DNA of 5,776 bases from Deltaproteobacteria bacterium (GTDB taxonomy: Bacteria; Myxococcota_A; UBA9160; SZUA-336), in assembly GCA_030624945.1 (NCBI GenBank), contig JAUXJB010000108.1, positions 1 through 5,776 on the forward strand. Reading direction: 5' to 3'. Within the stretch, counting starts at the first letter, position 1. Each line of letters begins with the position of its first letter. A program made the position numbers and the translations under genes. Below are positions 1 to 5,776 of the stretch, in pieces. The notes under the pieces are model-generated. The model was not told the DNA's origin and did not search any database. It worked only from the letters and a program-made list of their open reading frames with translations.

Positions 1-1
1 C

Positions 2-46
2 GAGCTGCTACGTCGCGCCCTCCTGGACGTGCGCCCGGCGCCCTGA
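2..46 (+). CDS. Possible 3' end of an upstream plus-strand gene (partial)
   Basis: Reading from base 2, fourteen codons run open to a TGA at 44-46 and would encode a C-terminal tail of ELLRRALLDVRPAP. The codons mostly end in G or C, as in the real genes of this window, and the tail would stop 14 bases before the end of recQ, a normal convergent spacing. Nothing about function can be said from 14 residues. The other two plus-strand frames are open here too, so chance is a serious alternative. The call rests only on codon style and position. Confidence 0.3.
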   Translation, partial: ELLRRALLDVRPAP

Positions 47-60
47 GGACAAACTCCTTC

Positions 61-1974
61 TCAGATTTGGTGTGCTGCTACCACTCGCAGGAGTCCGTCG
101 CCGTACTTTCGGGCCTTTGCGGGGCCGATCCCGTGGGCGAGCTGGAGCTCGGCCAGCGTCTTCGGGCGCAGCTCCGCCAGGTCGCGCAGGGCGCGGTCGC
201 TCGCCACCACGTAGGGTGGGACACCCTTCTCGCGCGAGAGCTCGAGTCGATGGCGACGCAAGGCCTCGAAGAGCAAGGCGGCGGATTGGTCGAGTCCCTC
301 GCTCTCCGGCCTCGGCCTTCCCGTCTGCCGCCGCGGTCCCGGTGCAACCGGGCCTCGAGGCGGGAGCGCGGACGGCAGGATCAGCCGCGCCGGCCGCTCG
401 CCCCGCATCACCCCTCGTCCCTGCGGGGTGAGCCCGATCACGGGTCGGGTTCCGCCGCTGAACTCGATCCAGCCGGCGGTCACGCAGCGCCGCAGCAAGC
501 GCAGCAGCCAGTCGAACGAGTACTCCCCGAGGCAACCGAACGTCGGCGTCTGATCGAGGCGTGTGCGAGCGAGTCGCTCGTCCGCATCGCCGCGCAGCAG
601 CTTGGCTGCGAGCTGGAGCCCGAAGCGTTCGTCAATGCGCGCCGCCGCGCTCAGAGCCTTGCGCACGATCGTCGCGATCTCCTCCACATCCGCCGGGTCT
701 GCGGTGAGCGTCTGGCAGTTGTCGCAACGGCCGCAGCCGTCCAGCGTCTCGGCCTCGTCGCTGAAGTAGCGCAGAACCGCATCGTGGCGACAGCTGCCGC
801 CCTCGGCCCAACGCATCAACTCGAGGAACAGGTTCCACTTGTGCTCGATTATCTCGGGATCAGACGGCTCCTCCGCGTTGCCGCGCTCGATCAGACTTCG
901 CCGGAGCCCCAGGTCCCCCGACGAGATCAGCAGCAGGCCGAGTGCGTCCCGGCCGTCGCGGCCGGCGCGACCGACCTCCTGGTAGTACGCCTCCAACGAG
1001 CCCGGCGGCGCGAGATGAATCACGCAGCGCACATCGGGGCGATCGATCCCCATTCCGAACGCGTTGGTTGCCACCACGAGCTCCAGCGCCCCATTCGCGA
1101 AGGCCAGGTGGACCGAGTTCCGGACCTCGGCCCCGAGCCCGGCGTGGTAGGCGGCTGCCCGCCAGCCGGCCCGACGCAGCCTGTCCCCCTCCTGGTCCGT
1201 CGACTTGCGCGTGGGGGCGTAGACGATCCCGGTGCCCAGGCCGGAGCCCGGATGCCCGAGTGCCTCGGCGAGGAGCGCGTCGACACGCCGCTCGCGCTCG
1301 CGCTTGCTCGTCACCTCCGCGACGCGCAGGCCGAGATTCGGACGCGCGAAGCCCTGAACGATCTGGGGTGTGTCGGCTCCCAGATTGAGGCGCGCCAGGA
1401 TCTCGTCCCGGACCACGGGGGTGGCCGTGGCGGTACAGGCCAGGACGCGCGCGTTCGGGAACTCGCCGATCAGGTCGCCGATCTGGAGGTACTCGGGGCG
1501 GAAGTCGTGCCCCCACTCGCTGATGCAGTGCGCCTCGTCCACGGCGATCAGCGGTGCCCCCAGCTCTGCGATGAGCCCGCGAAATCCGGGGAAGCCCAGC
1601 CGCTCGGGAGCGACGTAGACCAGCTTGTACTGGCCTCGCGCCATCGCCGCCATGCGCCGGCGCATCTCCTCGGGATCCAGGGTCGAAGCGAGAAAGGTCG
1701 CGGCGATCCCGCGCGCCTCGAGCGCCTGCACCTGGTCTTGCATGAGCGAGATCAACGGGGAGATGACCAGGCTCGTCCCGGGCAGCAGGATGGCGGGGAG
1801 CTGGTAGACGAGGCTCTTCCCGCCCCCCGTGGGCGCCACCAGCAGGAGCTTGCCCGCCTCGAGCAGCGCCTCCACCGCCTCCCGCTGACCCGAGCGGAAG
1901 CGCTCGTACCCCAGCCTCTGCAGGCCCTCCCCAATCTCCCGATCGGAGACCGACGGACTTTCCGAAGCGCGCAT
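61..1974 (-). CDS. recQ: ATP-dependent DNA helicase RecQ
   Basis: A complete 637-residue RecQ-family 3'-5' DNA helicase, a cytosolic enzyme that unwinds forked and recombination DNA in repair (family knowledge). Visible in order: N-terminal motif 0 around residues 21-38 (LGY..FR.GQ); Walker A APTGGGKS at 47-54; motif Ia at 69-82; DEAH box at 146-149, followed by the RecQ aromatic-rich loop CISEWGHDFRPEY at 150-162; motif III TATATP at 181-186; motif V ATNAFGMGID at 302-311; motif VI QEVGRAGRDG at 332-341 with the arginine finger. Zinc ligands fit C395, C414, C417 and C420. A winged-helix (RQC) region spans roughly 427-525, a Pro/Arg-rich linker 535-558, and an HRDC domain about 565-633 containing HGIGPAKARKYG. 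Length is slightly above the approximately 610 residues of E. coli RecQ. ATG at 1974 is preceded by a modest AAGAG element six bases upstream. No motif is broken, so the enzyme looks functional. It is divergent from nadE. Confidence 0.97.
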   Translation of the reverse strand: MRASESPSVSDREIGEGLQRLGYERFRSGQREAVEALLEAGKLLLVAPTGGGKSLVYQLPAILLPGTSLVISPLISLMQDQVQALEARGIAATFLASTLDPEEMRRRMAAMARGQYKLVYVAPERLGFPGFRGLIAELGAPLIAVDEAHCISEWGHDFRPEYLQIGDLIGEFPNARVLACTATATPVVRDEILARLNLGADTPQIVQGFARPNLGLRVAEVTSKRERERRVDALLAEALGHPGSGLGTGIVYAPTRKSTDQEGDRLRRAGWRAAAYHAGLGAEVRNSVHLAFANGALELVVATNAFGMGIDRPDVRCVIHLAPPGSLEAYYQEVGRAGRDGRDALGLLLISSGDLGLRRSLIERGNAEEPSDPEIIEHKWNLFLELMRWAEGGSCRHDAVLRYFSDEAETLDGCGRCDNCQTLTADPADVEEIATIVRKALSAAARIDERFGLQLAAKLLRGDADERLARTRLDQTPTFGCLGEYSFDWLLRLLRRCVTAGWIEFSGGTRPVIGLTPQGRGVMRGERPARLILPSALPPRGPVAPGPRRQTGRPRPESEGLDQSAALLFEALRRHRLELSREKGVPPYVVASDRALRDLAELRPKTLAELQLAHGIGPAKARKYGDGLLRVVAAHQI

Positions 1975-2084
1975 TCTGTTCTCTTGGCTGCGGGGTGGGC
2001 CACGCCGATCCTAGCGGCATCTTCGGCCGTGAGCACGCGCGAGCAAGGCGCTATGGTGAGGGCGGGTCTGGATCGGGGGAGCAG
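1975..2084. promoter_or_regulatory. Divergent recQ / nadE promoter region
   Basis: This 110-base gap separates two divergent start codons, so promoters for both genes must lie here or inside the opposing coding sequence. By eye, a minus-strand TAGGAT (complement of 2008-2013) is a 4/6 match to a sigma-70 -10 element and would leave a leader of about 26 bases for recQ. A plus-strand TATGGT at 2052-2057 (4/6) would leave a leader of about 20 bases for nadE. Neither has a convincing -35 box at 16-18 bases. The gap being regulatory follows from layout; the exact boxes are guesses. I saw no clear operator-like palindrome. Confidence 0.4.
2075..2081 (+). promoter_or_regulatory. Ribosome binding site of nadE
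   Basis: A purine run GGGGGAG lies three bases before the ATG at 2085. It is closer than the ideal spacing, but it supports 2085 as the start over the in-frame ATG at 1995, which would add 30 low-complexity Gly/Arg/Ser residues ahead of the conserved beginning MRIALAQLN. Confidence 0.5.
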
Positions 2085-3734
2085 ATGCGGATCGCCCTCG
2101 CACAGCTGAATCTCACGATCGGGGACTTTGAGGGGAACCTCGCGTTGATCCGGCGTGCGATCGCTCGGGCGCGCGAGAGAGAAGTCGAGCTGCTGGTCGT
2201 CCCGGAGCTCGGCATCTGCGGCTACCCGCCGATGGATTTGCTGGAGCGGCCGACGTTCCTGCGCGACCAGTCTGCGGCGCTGAATGCTCTGCTTCCCGAG
2301 TCGCGGGACCTGACGATTCTGACGGGCGCGATCATGCCCGCCCCCGAGGGCAGGCCGAAGCGGATCGTCAATGCCGCCGTCGTGCTCCAGGACTCCAGAG
2401 TCGCACACGTTCAAGCGAAGACCCTGCTTCCGACCTACGACGTCTTCGACGAGTCCCGCTACTTCGAACCCGCGACCGCTCGCCAGCCTTGGAGCTACCG
2501 GGGTGTGAAGATCGGACTCACCATCTGCGAGGATGTCTGGAGCGGCGAGTTCTGGGGCGAGAGCCGGCCCTATCCCGTCGATCCCGTCGAGGAGCTCTGC
2601 GCTGCAGGGGCCGAGCTGATCCTCACGATCTCGGCTTCGCCCTGGGATCAGAGGAAGAACGCGTTGCGCGAGTCGATGATCTGCGACGCGGCGCGCCGCC
2701 ACGGCGTTCCCTTCGTCTTCGTCAATCAGGTCGGCGGCAACGACGAGCTGATCTTCGACGGTACGAGCTTCGTCGTCGATGCCTCGGGGAGGGTCGTCGA
2801 ACGTCTGGAACGCTTCGGCGAAGACTTCGCGGTGATCGATCCGTTTGCGAGCGGTCGCCCCGAAGCTCCTGCGCTCGAAGAGGATGTCGAGCTGCTCGAG
2901 CGAGGCCTCGTACTCGGTGTCCGGGACTACCTGCACAAGCTCGGTCTGGGTTCGGCCGTGATCGGGCTGTCGGGAGGTATCGACTCGGCCGTCACCGCGC
3001 ATATCGCCGAGCGCGCCCTGGGTGCCGAGAACGTGCTCGGCATGCTCATGCCCGGCCCCTTCTCCTCCGAGCACAGCATTCGCGATGCCGAGACCCTGGG
3101 GCGAAACCTCGGGATCGAGTTCCGGCTCGTGCGAATCGAGTCGATCTACAAGGCCTACCTCGAGCAGTTCGCCGGGCTCTTCGGGCCCAGGGAGAGCTAC
3201 GGACTGACGCAGGAGAACATCCAGGCCCGCATTCGCGGTGCCCTGCTGATGGCGGAGAGCAACTACGAGGGCCGCATCGTCCTGGCCACCGGGAACAAGA
3301 GCGAGCTGTCGGTTGGCTACACGACACTCTACGGTGATCTCGTGGGCGGTCTGGCCGTGATTGGCGACGTGTTGAAGCGCGATGTGTATGCCCTGGCGCG
3401 CCATGCGAACCGAGACGGCGAGCGCGTACCCGAGGACACCATCGACAAGCCTCCGTCTGCGGAGCTCGCTCCCGATCAGCTCGACACCGACTCGCTGCCC
3501 GCCTACGACGTGTTGGACGAGATTCTGTCCCAGGCGATCGAACAGGGTCGCCCCGGCGATGAGATCGAACCGCCGGAGGGCGCGACGCCGGAGACCGTCG
3601 CCTGGGTGCTGCGGCAGGTCGATTGGAACGAGTACAAGCGCCGGCAGGCACCCATCGTGCTTCGGGTCAGCACGAAGGCCTACGGTACCGGTCGACGCCT
3701 CCCGATCGTGCATCGCAGCGGATGGGGAATCTGA
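2085..3734 (+). CDS. nadE: Glutamine-dependent NAD+ synthetase
   Basis: A complete 549-residue two-domain cytosolic enzyme that makes NAD+ from deamido-NAD+, ATP and glutamine-derived ammonia, the last step of NAD biosynthesis. Residues 1-265 form a nitrilase-fold glutaminase with the expected Glu-Lys-Cys triad: E41 in PELGICGYPP, K112 in AKTLLPTYDVFDE, and C148 in TICEDVW. Residues about 268-545 form the adenylating synthetase domain, with the ATP pyrophosphatase P-loop SGGIDSA at 296-302, TGNKSELSVGY at 402-412, GDLVGG at 417-422 and a KPPSAEL segment at 455-461. Length fits the roughly 550-residue bacterial glutamine-dependent class; the shorter ammonia-only NadE lacks the first domain. 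Start: ATG 2085, because similarity begins exactly there and a GGGGGAG precedes it. All key residues are present. The stop overlaps the next gene by 13 bases, which suggests translational coupling. In-frame extension to 1995 is possible but unlikely. Confidence 0.97.
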   Translation: MRIALAQLNLTIGDFEGNLALIRRAIARAREREVELLVVPELGICGYPPMDLLERPTFLRDQSAALNALLPESRDLTILTGAIMPAPEGRPKRIVNAAVVLQDSRVAHVQAKTLLPTYDVFDESRYFEPATARQPWSYRGVKIGLTICEDVWSGEFWGESRPYPVDPVEELCAAGAELILTISASPWDQRKNALRESMICDAARRHGVPFVFVNQVGGNDELIFDGTSFVVDASGRVVERLERFGEDFAVIDPFASGRPEAPALEEDVELLERGLVLGVRDYLHKLGLGSAVIGLSGGIDSAVTAHIAERALGAENVLGMLMPGPFSSEHSIRDAETLGRNLGIEFRLVRIESIYKAYLEQFAGLFGPRESYGLTQENIQARIRGALLMAESNYEGRIVLATGNKSELSVGYTTLYGDLVGGLAVIGDVLKRDVYALARHANRDGERVPEDTIDKPPSAELAPDQLDTDSLPAYDVLDEILSQAIEQGRPGDEIEPPEGATPETVAWVLRQVDWNEYKRRQAPIVLRVSTKAYGTGRRLPIVHRSGWGI

Positions 3735-5020
3735 AGGCCTCGTTCCTGACGGCGGTGCTCGGGCTGGGCGTCTGGGCGCTGGGAGCCGCCTGTGCGGGAT
3801 TCCCGACCTTGCGCGAGGATCCCCGCATCGAGGCCTGGAAGGACCAGGCGGCAGAGCTGCGCGGTCTGCACTTCGTGAAGCCGGTCCGCTTTCGCTGGCT
3901 CGACTTGGACGAGACGCGGGAGGTCATCCGCTCGGAGCTCGAGGCTTCGTACGGAGAGGAGCGCGATCGCTATCGCGACGCCTACGTGGCGCTCGGCACG
4001 CTCCCTCCCGGGATCGATCTCGTGGAGACATTGCTCGCGCTCTACGAGGAGCAGCTGCTCGGTCTGTACAGTCCGAGGAAGCGCACGATGTACGTCGTGG
4101 GGGCCTCCTCGCTGGCGAGAGTGGGGCCCATCGTCGTGCACGAGTTCGTCCACGCACTACAGCACCAGCACTTTGGTCGAACACTCACCATAGCACTCGA
4201 GCTGCGGCGCAATGACGATCTTGTGAGTGCGATTGGCGCAGCGCTGGAGGGCGACGCCTCGCTCACGATGCTGGGCGTCGAGTCCGGGAGCTCGCTTCGG
4301 CGCGACGTGCCGAGCGCCGAACGCATACGCGCCAGCTTCCGCGAAGGTCTGACCCATCCACGTGGAGTCATGGCGCGGGTACCGGTCTTGCTCCGAGCCG
4401 GACTGGTCTTCCCCTACGCGGAAGGGACGCTGTATGCGGCGCGTCGCTACACCAGCGGAGGGAACGCTGCGCTCGACCAGGGGCTGCGCAATGCCCCGCT
4501 ATCGACCGCGGAGTTCTACTTCCCGGGCCACGATCCCCCGGTGGAGTTTCTCGACCTCCCGCAACGCCAGCTCGCAGAACGTCTCGCCACGCGCGGGTGC
4601 GAGCTCGGCGCCGACAACGTCGCGGGAGTGCTCACCATCGATGCACTGTTCGAGCATCACGCCGGTGCCGGCGAGCGGGAGGATTTGATGCGCGCGTGGC
4701 GCGGCGATCGATTTCTACAGGTTTCATGCGGAGCCACCTGGGAGCTCGTCTGGCTGACCCGCTGGTCGTCGACGGCGGCGGCCGGCGAGTTTGCCCGCCA
4801 GTACCGCGAGATCGCGAGCGCAATCGCTCAGCTGGCGCCGCTCTCCGGAACGCCCGCAGTCGTGCTCGACGGTCGGTCGGCGCTGGTCCTGACCCCCGGC
4901 CTGATCGACCAGGCCGGATCCGTGCTGGCGGGAACCGAAGTCCGCTCGTACGAGGACTTCGAGGCCTGGCTCGCCGATGCCTGCTTTCCCGAATCCCCCT
5001 GCCCGGCCGGCGAGGACTAG
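3722..5020 (+). CDS. Putative zinc metallopeptidase lipoprotein, unnamed family
   Basis: A 432-residue protein I cannot place in a named family. Residues 5-23 are a hydrophobic export signal after MGNLK, ending LGAAC. Cys24 (TGT at 3791-3793) fits the relaxed lipobox pattern, although Gly at -3 is less usual, so lipid anchoring is likely but ordinary signal peptidase cleavage is possible. Ala at +2 would favour the outer membrane if E. coli sorting rules apply. The core is HEFVHALQHQH at 140-150, an HExxH zinc site with H140, E141 and H144. ALEGDAS at 174-180 follows, where E176 is a plausible third ligand of the gluzincin type. YSPRKRTMYVV at 116-126 resembles the strand that often precedes such a site. 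Four further cysteines (293, 336, 421, 427) could form disulfides outside the cytoplasm. Start: ATG 3722 directly precedes the signal sequence; longer in-frame starts back to 3623 would bury it behind a charged stretch. The Shine-Dalgarno is poor, consistent with coupling to nadE. Substrate unknown. Confidence 0.85.
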   Translation: MGNLKASFLTAVLGLGVWALGAACAGFPTLREDPRIEAWKDQAAELRGLHFVKPVRFRWLDLDETREVIRSELEASYGEERDRYRDAYVALGTLPPGIDLVETLLALYEEQLLGLYSPRKRTMYVVGASSLARVGPIVVHEFVHALQHQHFGRTLTIALELRRNDDLVSAIGAALEGDASLTMLGVESGSSLRRDVPSAERIRASFREGLTHPRGVMARVPVLLRAGLVFPYAEGTLYAARRYTSGGNAALDQGLRNAPLSTAEFYFPGHDPPVEFLDLPQRQLAERLATRGCELGADNVAGVLTIDALFEHHAGAGEREDLMRAWRGDRFLQVSCGATWELVWLTRWSSTAAAGEFARQYREIASAIAQLAPLSGTPAVVLDGRSALVLTPGLIDQAGSVLAGTEVRSYEDFEAWLADACFPESPCPAGED

Positions 5021-5098
5021 GGATCCGAACGCGCGGCTCCGTTCGCGAGTACATTGGTTTCACTCCGAGCATTTGGCCGGTCAGGCGCGGGAGGCGAG
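5021..5098 (+). promoter_or_regulatory. Intergenic gap with possible -10 element
   Basis: This 78-base gap is wider than the overlapping nadE/peptidase junction, so the downstream gene may have its own promoter. TACATT at 5050-5055 is a 4/6 match to a -10 box of the kind common in GC-rich genomes and would give a leader of about 37 bases, but no good -35 box lies upstream. A six-base inverted pair (5026-5031 with 5040-5045) sits just before it without a T-run. Read-through from the peptidase gene is equally possible. Confidence 0.25.
5089..5094 (+). promoter_or_regulatory. Ribosome binding site of the BKACE-like gene
   Basis: GGGAGG lies four bases before the ATG at 5099 and is the strongest Shine-Dalgarno in the window. 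It favours 5099 over the second in-frame ATG at 5108 (codon 4), which would be 13 bases away. Confidence 0.6.
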
Positions 5099-5776
5099 AT
5101 GGCACTCATGACAGACAAGATCGTGATCGAGGTGGGCATCAACGAGGGGGCCATGCGGGCCCAGAATCCCCACATTCCGTACACGCCCGAGGAGGTCGCA
5201 GCGGACGCCAGGCGCTGCCTGGACGCGGGAGCGTCCGTGATTCACTTCCACGGGCGCGGCCCGAACGGGGAGGGACTGAGCAACGATCCCAAGGTCAACA
5301 TCGAGACGCAGCGCCTGATCAGCACGACGACTCCGCTCATCTCGTACCCGACATACGGGTCGACCGCCGCGGCCATGGGGGGCTGGTACCAGATCGGCAC
5401 TCCCGCCGAGGACCGCTACGCGCACTTCATCGAGGGGGTGAAGACCGATGTCGTGTTCGAGATCGGCCCGGTCGACCTGGGAGCCGCTCTCGACGTCAAC
5501 GCGTTTCCGAACCCGTCGGGCGGCTGGAATCTCTCGCGCGGTCACCAGATCAACACGGGTGAGGATCACAAATGGCTCACGGCTTTCTGCCGCGAACACC
5601 GGCTCAAGATGAGCTTCGCGGTGTTCAGCACGGCGCACCTTGGCAACTTGCGAAACATCGTCGACATGGGCTGGTGCCAGGAGCCACCGCTCCTCAACAA
5701 GCTCTTCTTTCTCGGAACCGACGAGGGCCCCACAGGGCTCCTCCACTACGTCGACCGCATGAACGAGCTCTTGGGA
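5099..5776 (+). CDS. Beta-keto acid cleavage enzyme (BKACE/DUF849) family protein, 3' end missing
   Basis: The first 226 codons of a gene that runs off the window with no stop. The family is a zinc-dependent TIM barrel, typified by 3-keto-5-aminohexanoate cleavage enzyme (Kce), that exchanges an acyl unit between a beta-keto acid and acetyl-CoA to give acetoacetate and a CoA ester. Family signs: a first strand KIVIEVGINEG with an acidic residue (E16) where Kce has its catalytic N-terminal Glu; NPHIPYTPEEVAADARRCLDAGAS at 23-46; and HFHGR at 49-53, the H-x-H-x-R zinc motif with H49 and H51 as ligands. YPTYG at 83-87 matches the position of the family's P-S-T-G loop, and LFFLGT at 202-207 the family's F-x-F-V-L-G strand. 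The third zinc ligand (a late Glu) lies beyond the window. The usual ExEvFD segment reads MSFAVFSTA here (171-179), lacking both Glu and Asp. It is thus a divergent branch, and its substrate cannot be assigned. Neighbours give no pathway clue. Confidence 0.85.
   Translation, partial: MALMTDKIVIEVGINEGAMRAQNPHIPYTPEEVAADARRCLDAGASVIHFHGRGPNGEGLSNDPKVNIETQRLISTTTPLISYPTYGSTAAAMGGWYQIGTPAEDRYAHFIEGVKTDVVFEIGPVDLGAALDVNAFPNPSGGWNLSRGHQINTGEDHKWLTAFCREHRLKMSFAVFSTAHLGNLRNIVDMGWCQEPPLLNKLFFLGTDEGPTGLLHYVDRMNELLG

Noticed and set aside
43..64. CTGA...TCAG hairpin between the possible upstream gene end and the recQ end, considered as a two-way terminator
   Set aside because: The stem is four plus three pairs interrupted by a three-base bulge, and only a short ATTT follows on one side. 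It is too weak to call.
1995..2084. N-terminal extension of NadE from the in-frame ATG at 1995
   Set aside because: The 30 added residues are Gly/Arg/Ser-rich without family similarity. NadE proteins begin at the MRIALAQLN-type strand, and a purine-rich ribosome site precedes the ATG at 2085.
67..2109. A 680-codon open frame on the plus strand, antisense to recQ
   Set aside because: Its codons lie exactly opposite the recQ codons, so a stop would need TTA, CTA or TCA in recQ, codons that high-GC genes avoid. Its translation shows no recognisable domain, whereas recQ has every motif of its family.
1752..3713. A 653-codon open frame on the minus strand, antisense to nadE and running into recQ
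   Set aside because: Same cause: it is in codon register with nadE, which lacks TTA, CTA and TCA across this span. It ends inside recQ in a different frame, and its sequence resembles no family I know.
3623..3721. Longer start for the metallopeptidase at 3623
   Set aside because: The added 33 residues are charged, fully overlap the nadE coding sequence and would place the export signal internally. ATG 3722 gives a normal N-terminal signal.
5026..5045. Inverted pair CGAACG / CGTTCG after the peptidase stop, considered as a terminator
   Set aside because: The stem is only six base pairs with an eight-base loop and no following T-run. Such short pairs are expected by chance in GC-rich DNA.
4597..5562. 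A 321-codon plus-strand frame crossing from the peptidase gene into the BKACE-like gene
   Set aside because: It is out of frame with both well-supported genes. Its translation is Arg/Gly-rich, typical of a shadow frame in GC-rich DNA.

Overview
The window is high-GC DNA (about two-thirds G+C by eye, with strong G/C preference at third codon positions) and is densely coding. Layout and protein types suggest a Gram-negative bacterium with a large GC-rich genome, such as a deltaproteobacterium or myxobacterium-like lineage. That placement is inference: it rests on base composition, a lipoprotein-type signal in one product and the gene mix, and no marker gene is present.

Layout: (1) bases 1-60 hold little; a 14-codon open stretch ending in TGA at 46 may be the 3' tip of a plus-strand gene convergent with recQ. 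(2) 61-1974, minus strand: a complete RecQ-family DNA helicase with helicase core, zinc-binding site, winged helix and C-terminal HRDC domain. (3) 1975-2084: a 110-base divergent intergenic region that must carry the start signals of both recQ and nadE. (4) 2085-3734, plus strand: a complete glutamine-dependent NAD+ synthetase with all expected catalytic residues. (5) 3722-5020, plus strand: a probable secreted, lipid-anchored zinc metallopeptidase of a family I cannot name, overlapping nadE by 13 bases. (6) 5021-5098: a short gap with a good ribosome binding site at its end. (7) 5099 to the window edge, plus strand: the first 226 codons of a beta-keto acid cleavage enzyme (BKACE, formerly DUF849) family protein, cut off by the window end.

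How they work together: recQ (DNA repair) points away from the other three and is functionally unrelated. nadE and the metallopeptidase are overlapped and probably co-translated. That looks like compact packing rather than an evident shared pathway, since one product is cytosolic and the other is exported. The BKACE-like gene may be in the same transcript or have its own promoter. I see no RNA genes, mobile elements, CRISPR arrays or phage genes. Most of the window is ordinary chromosomal housekeeping sequence. The two places worth attention are the uncharacterised lipoprotein peptidase and the BKACE-like protein, which appears to lack a motif usually conserved in its family.
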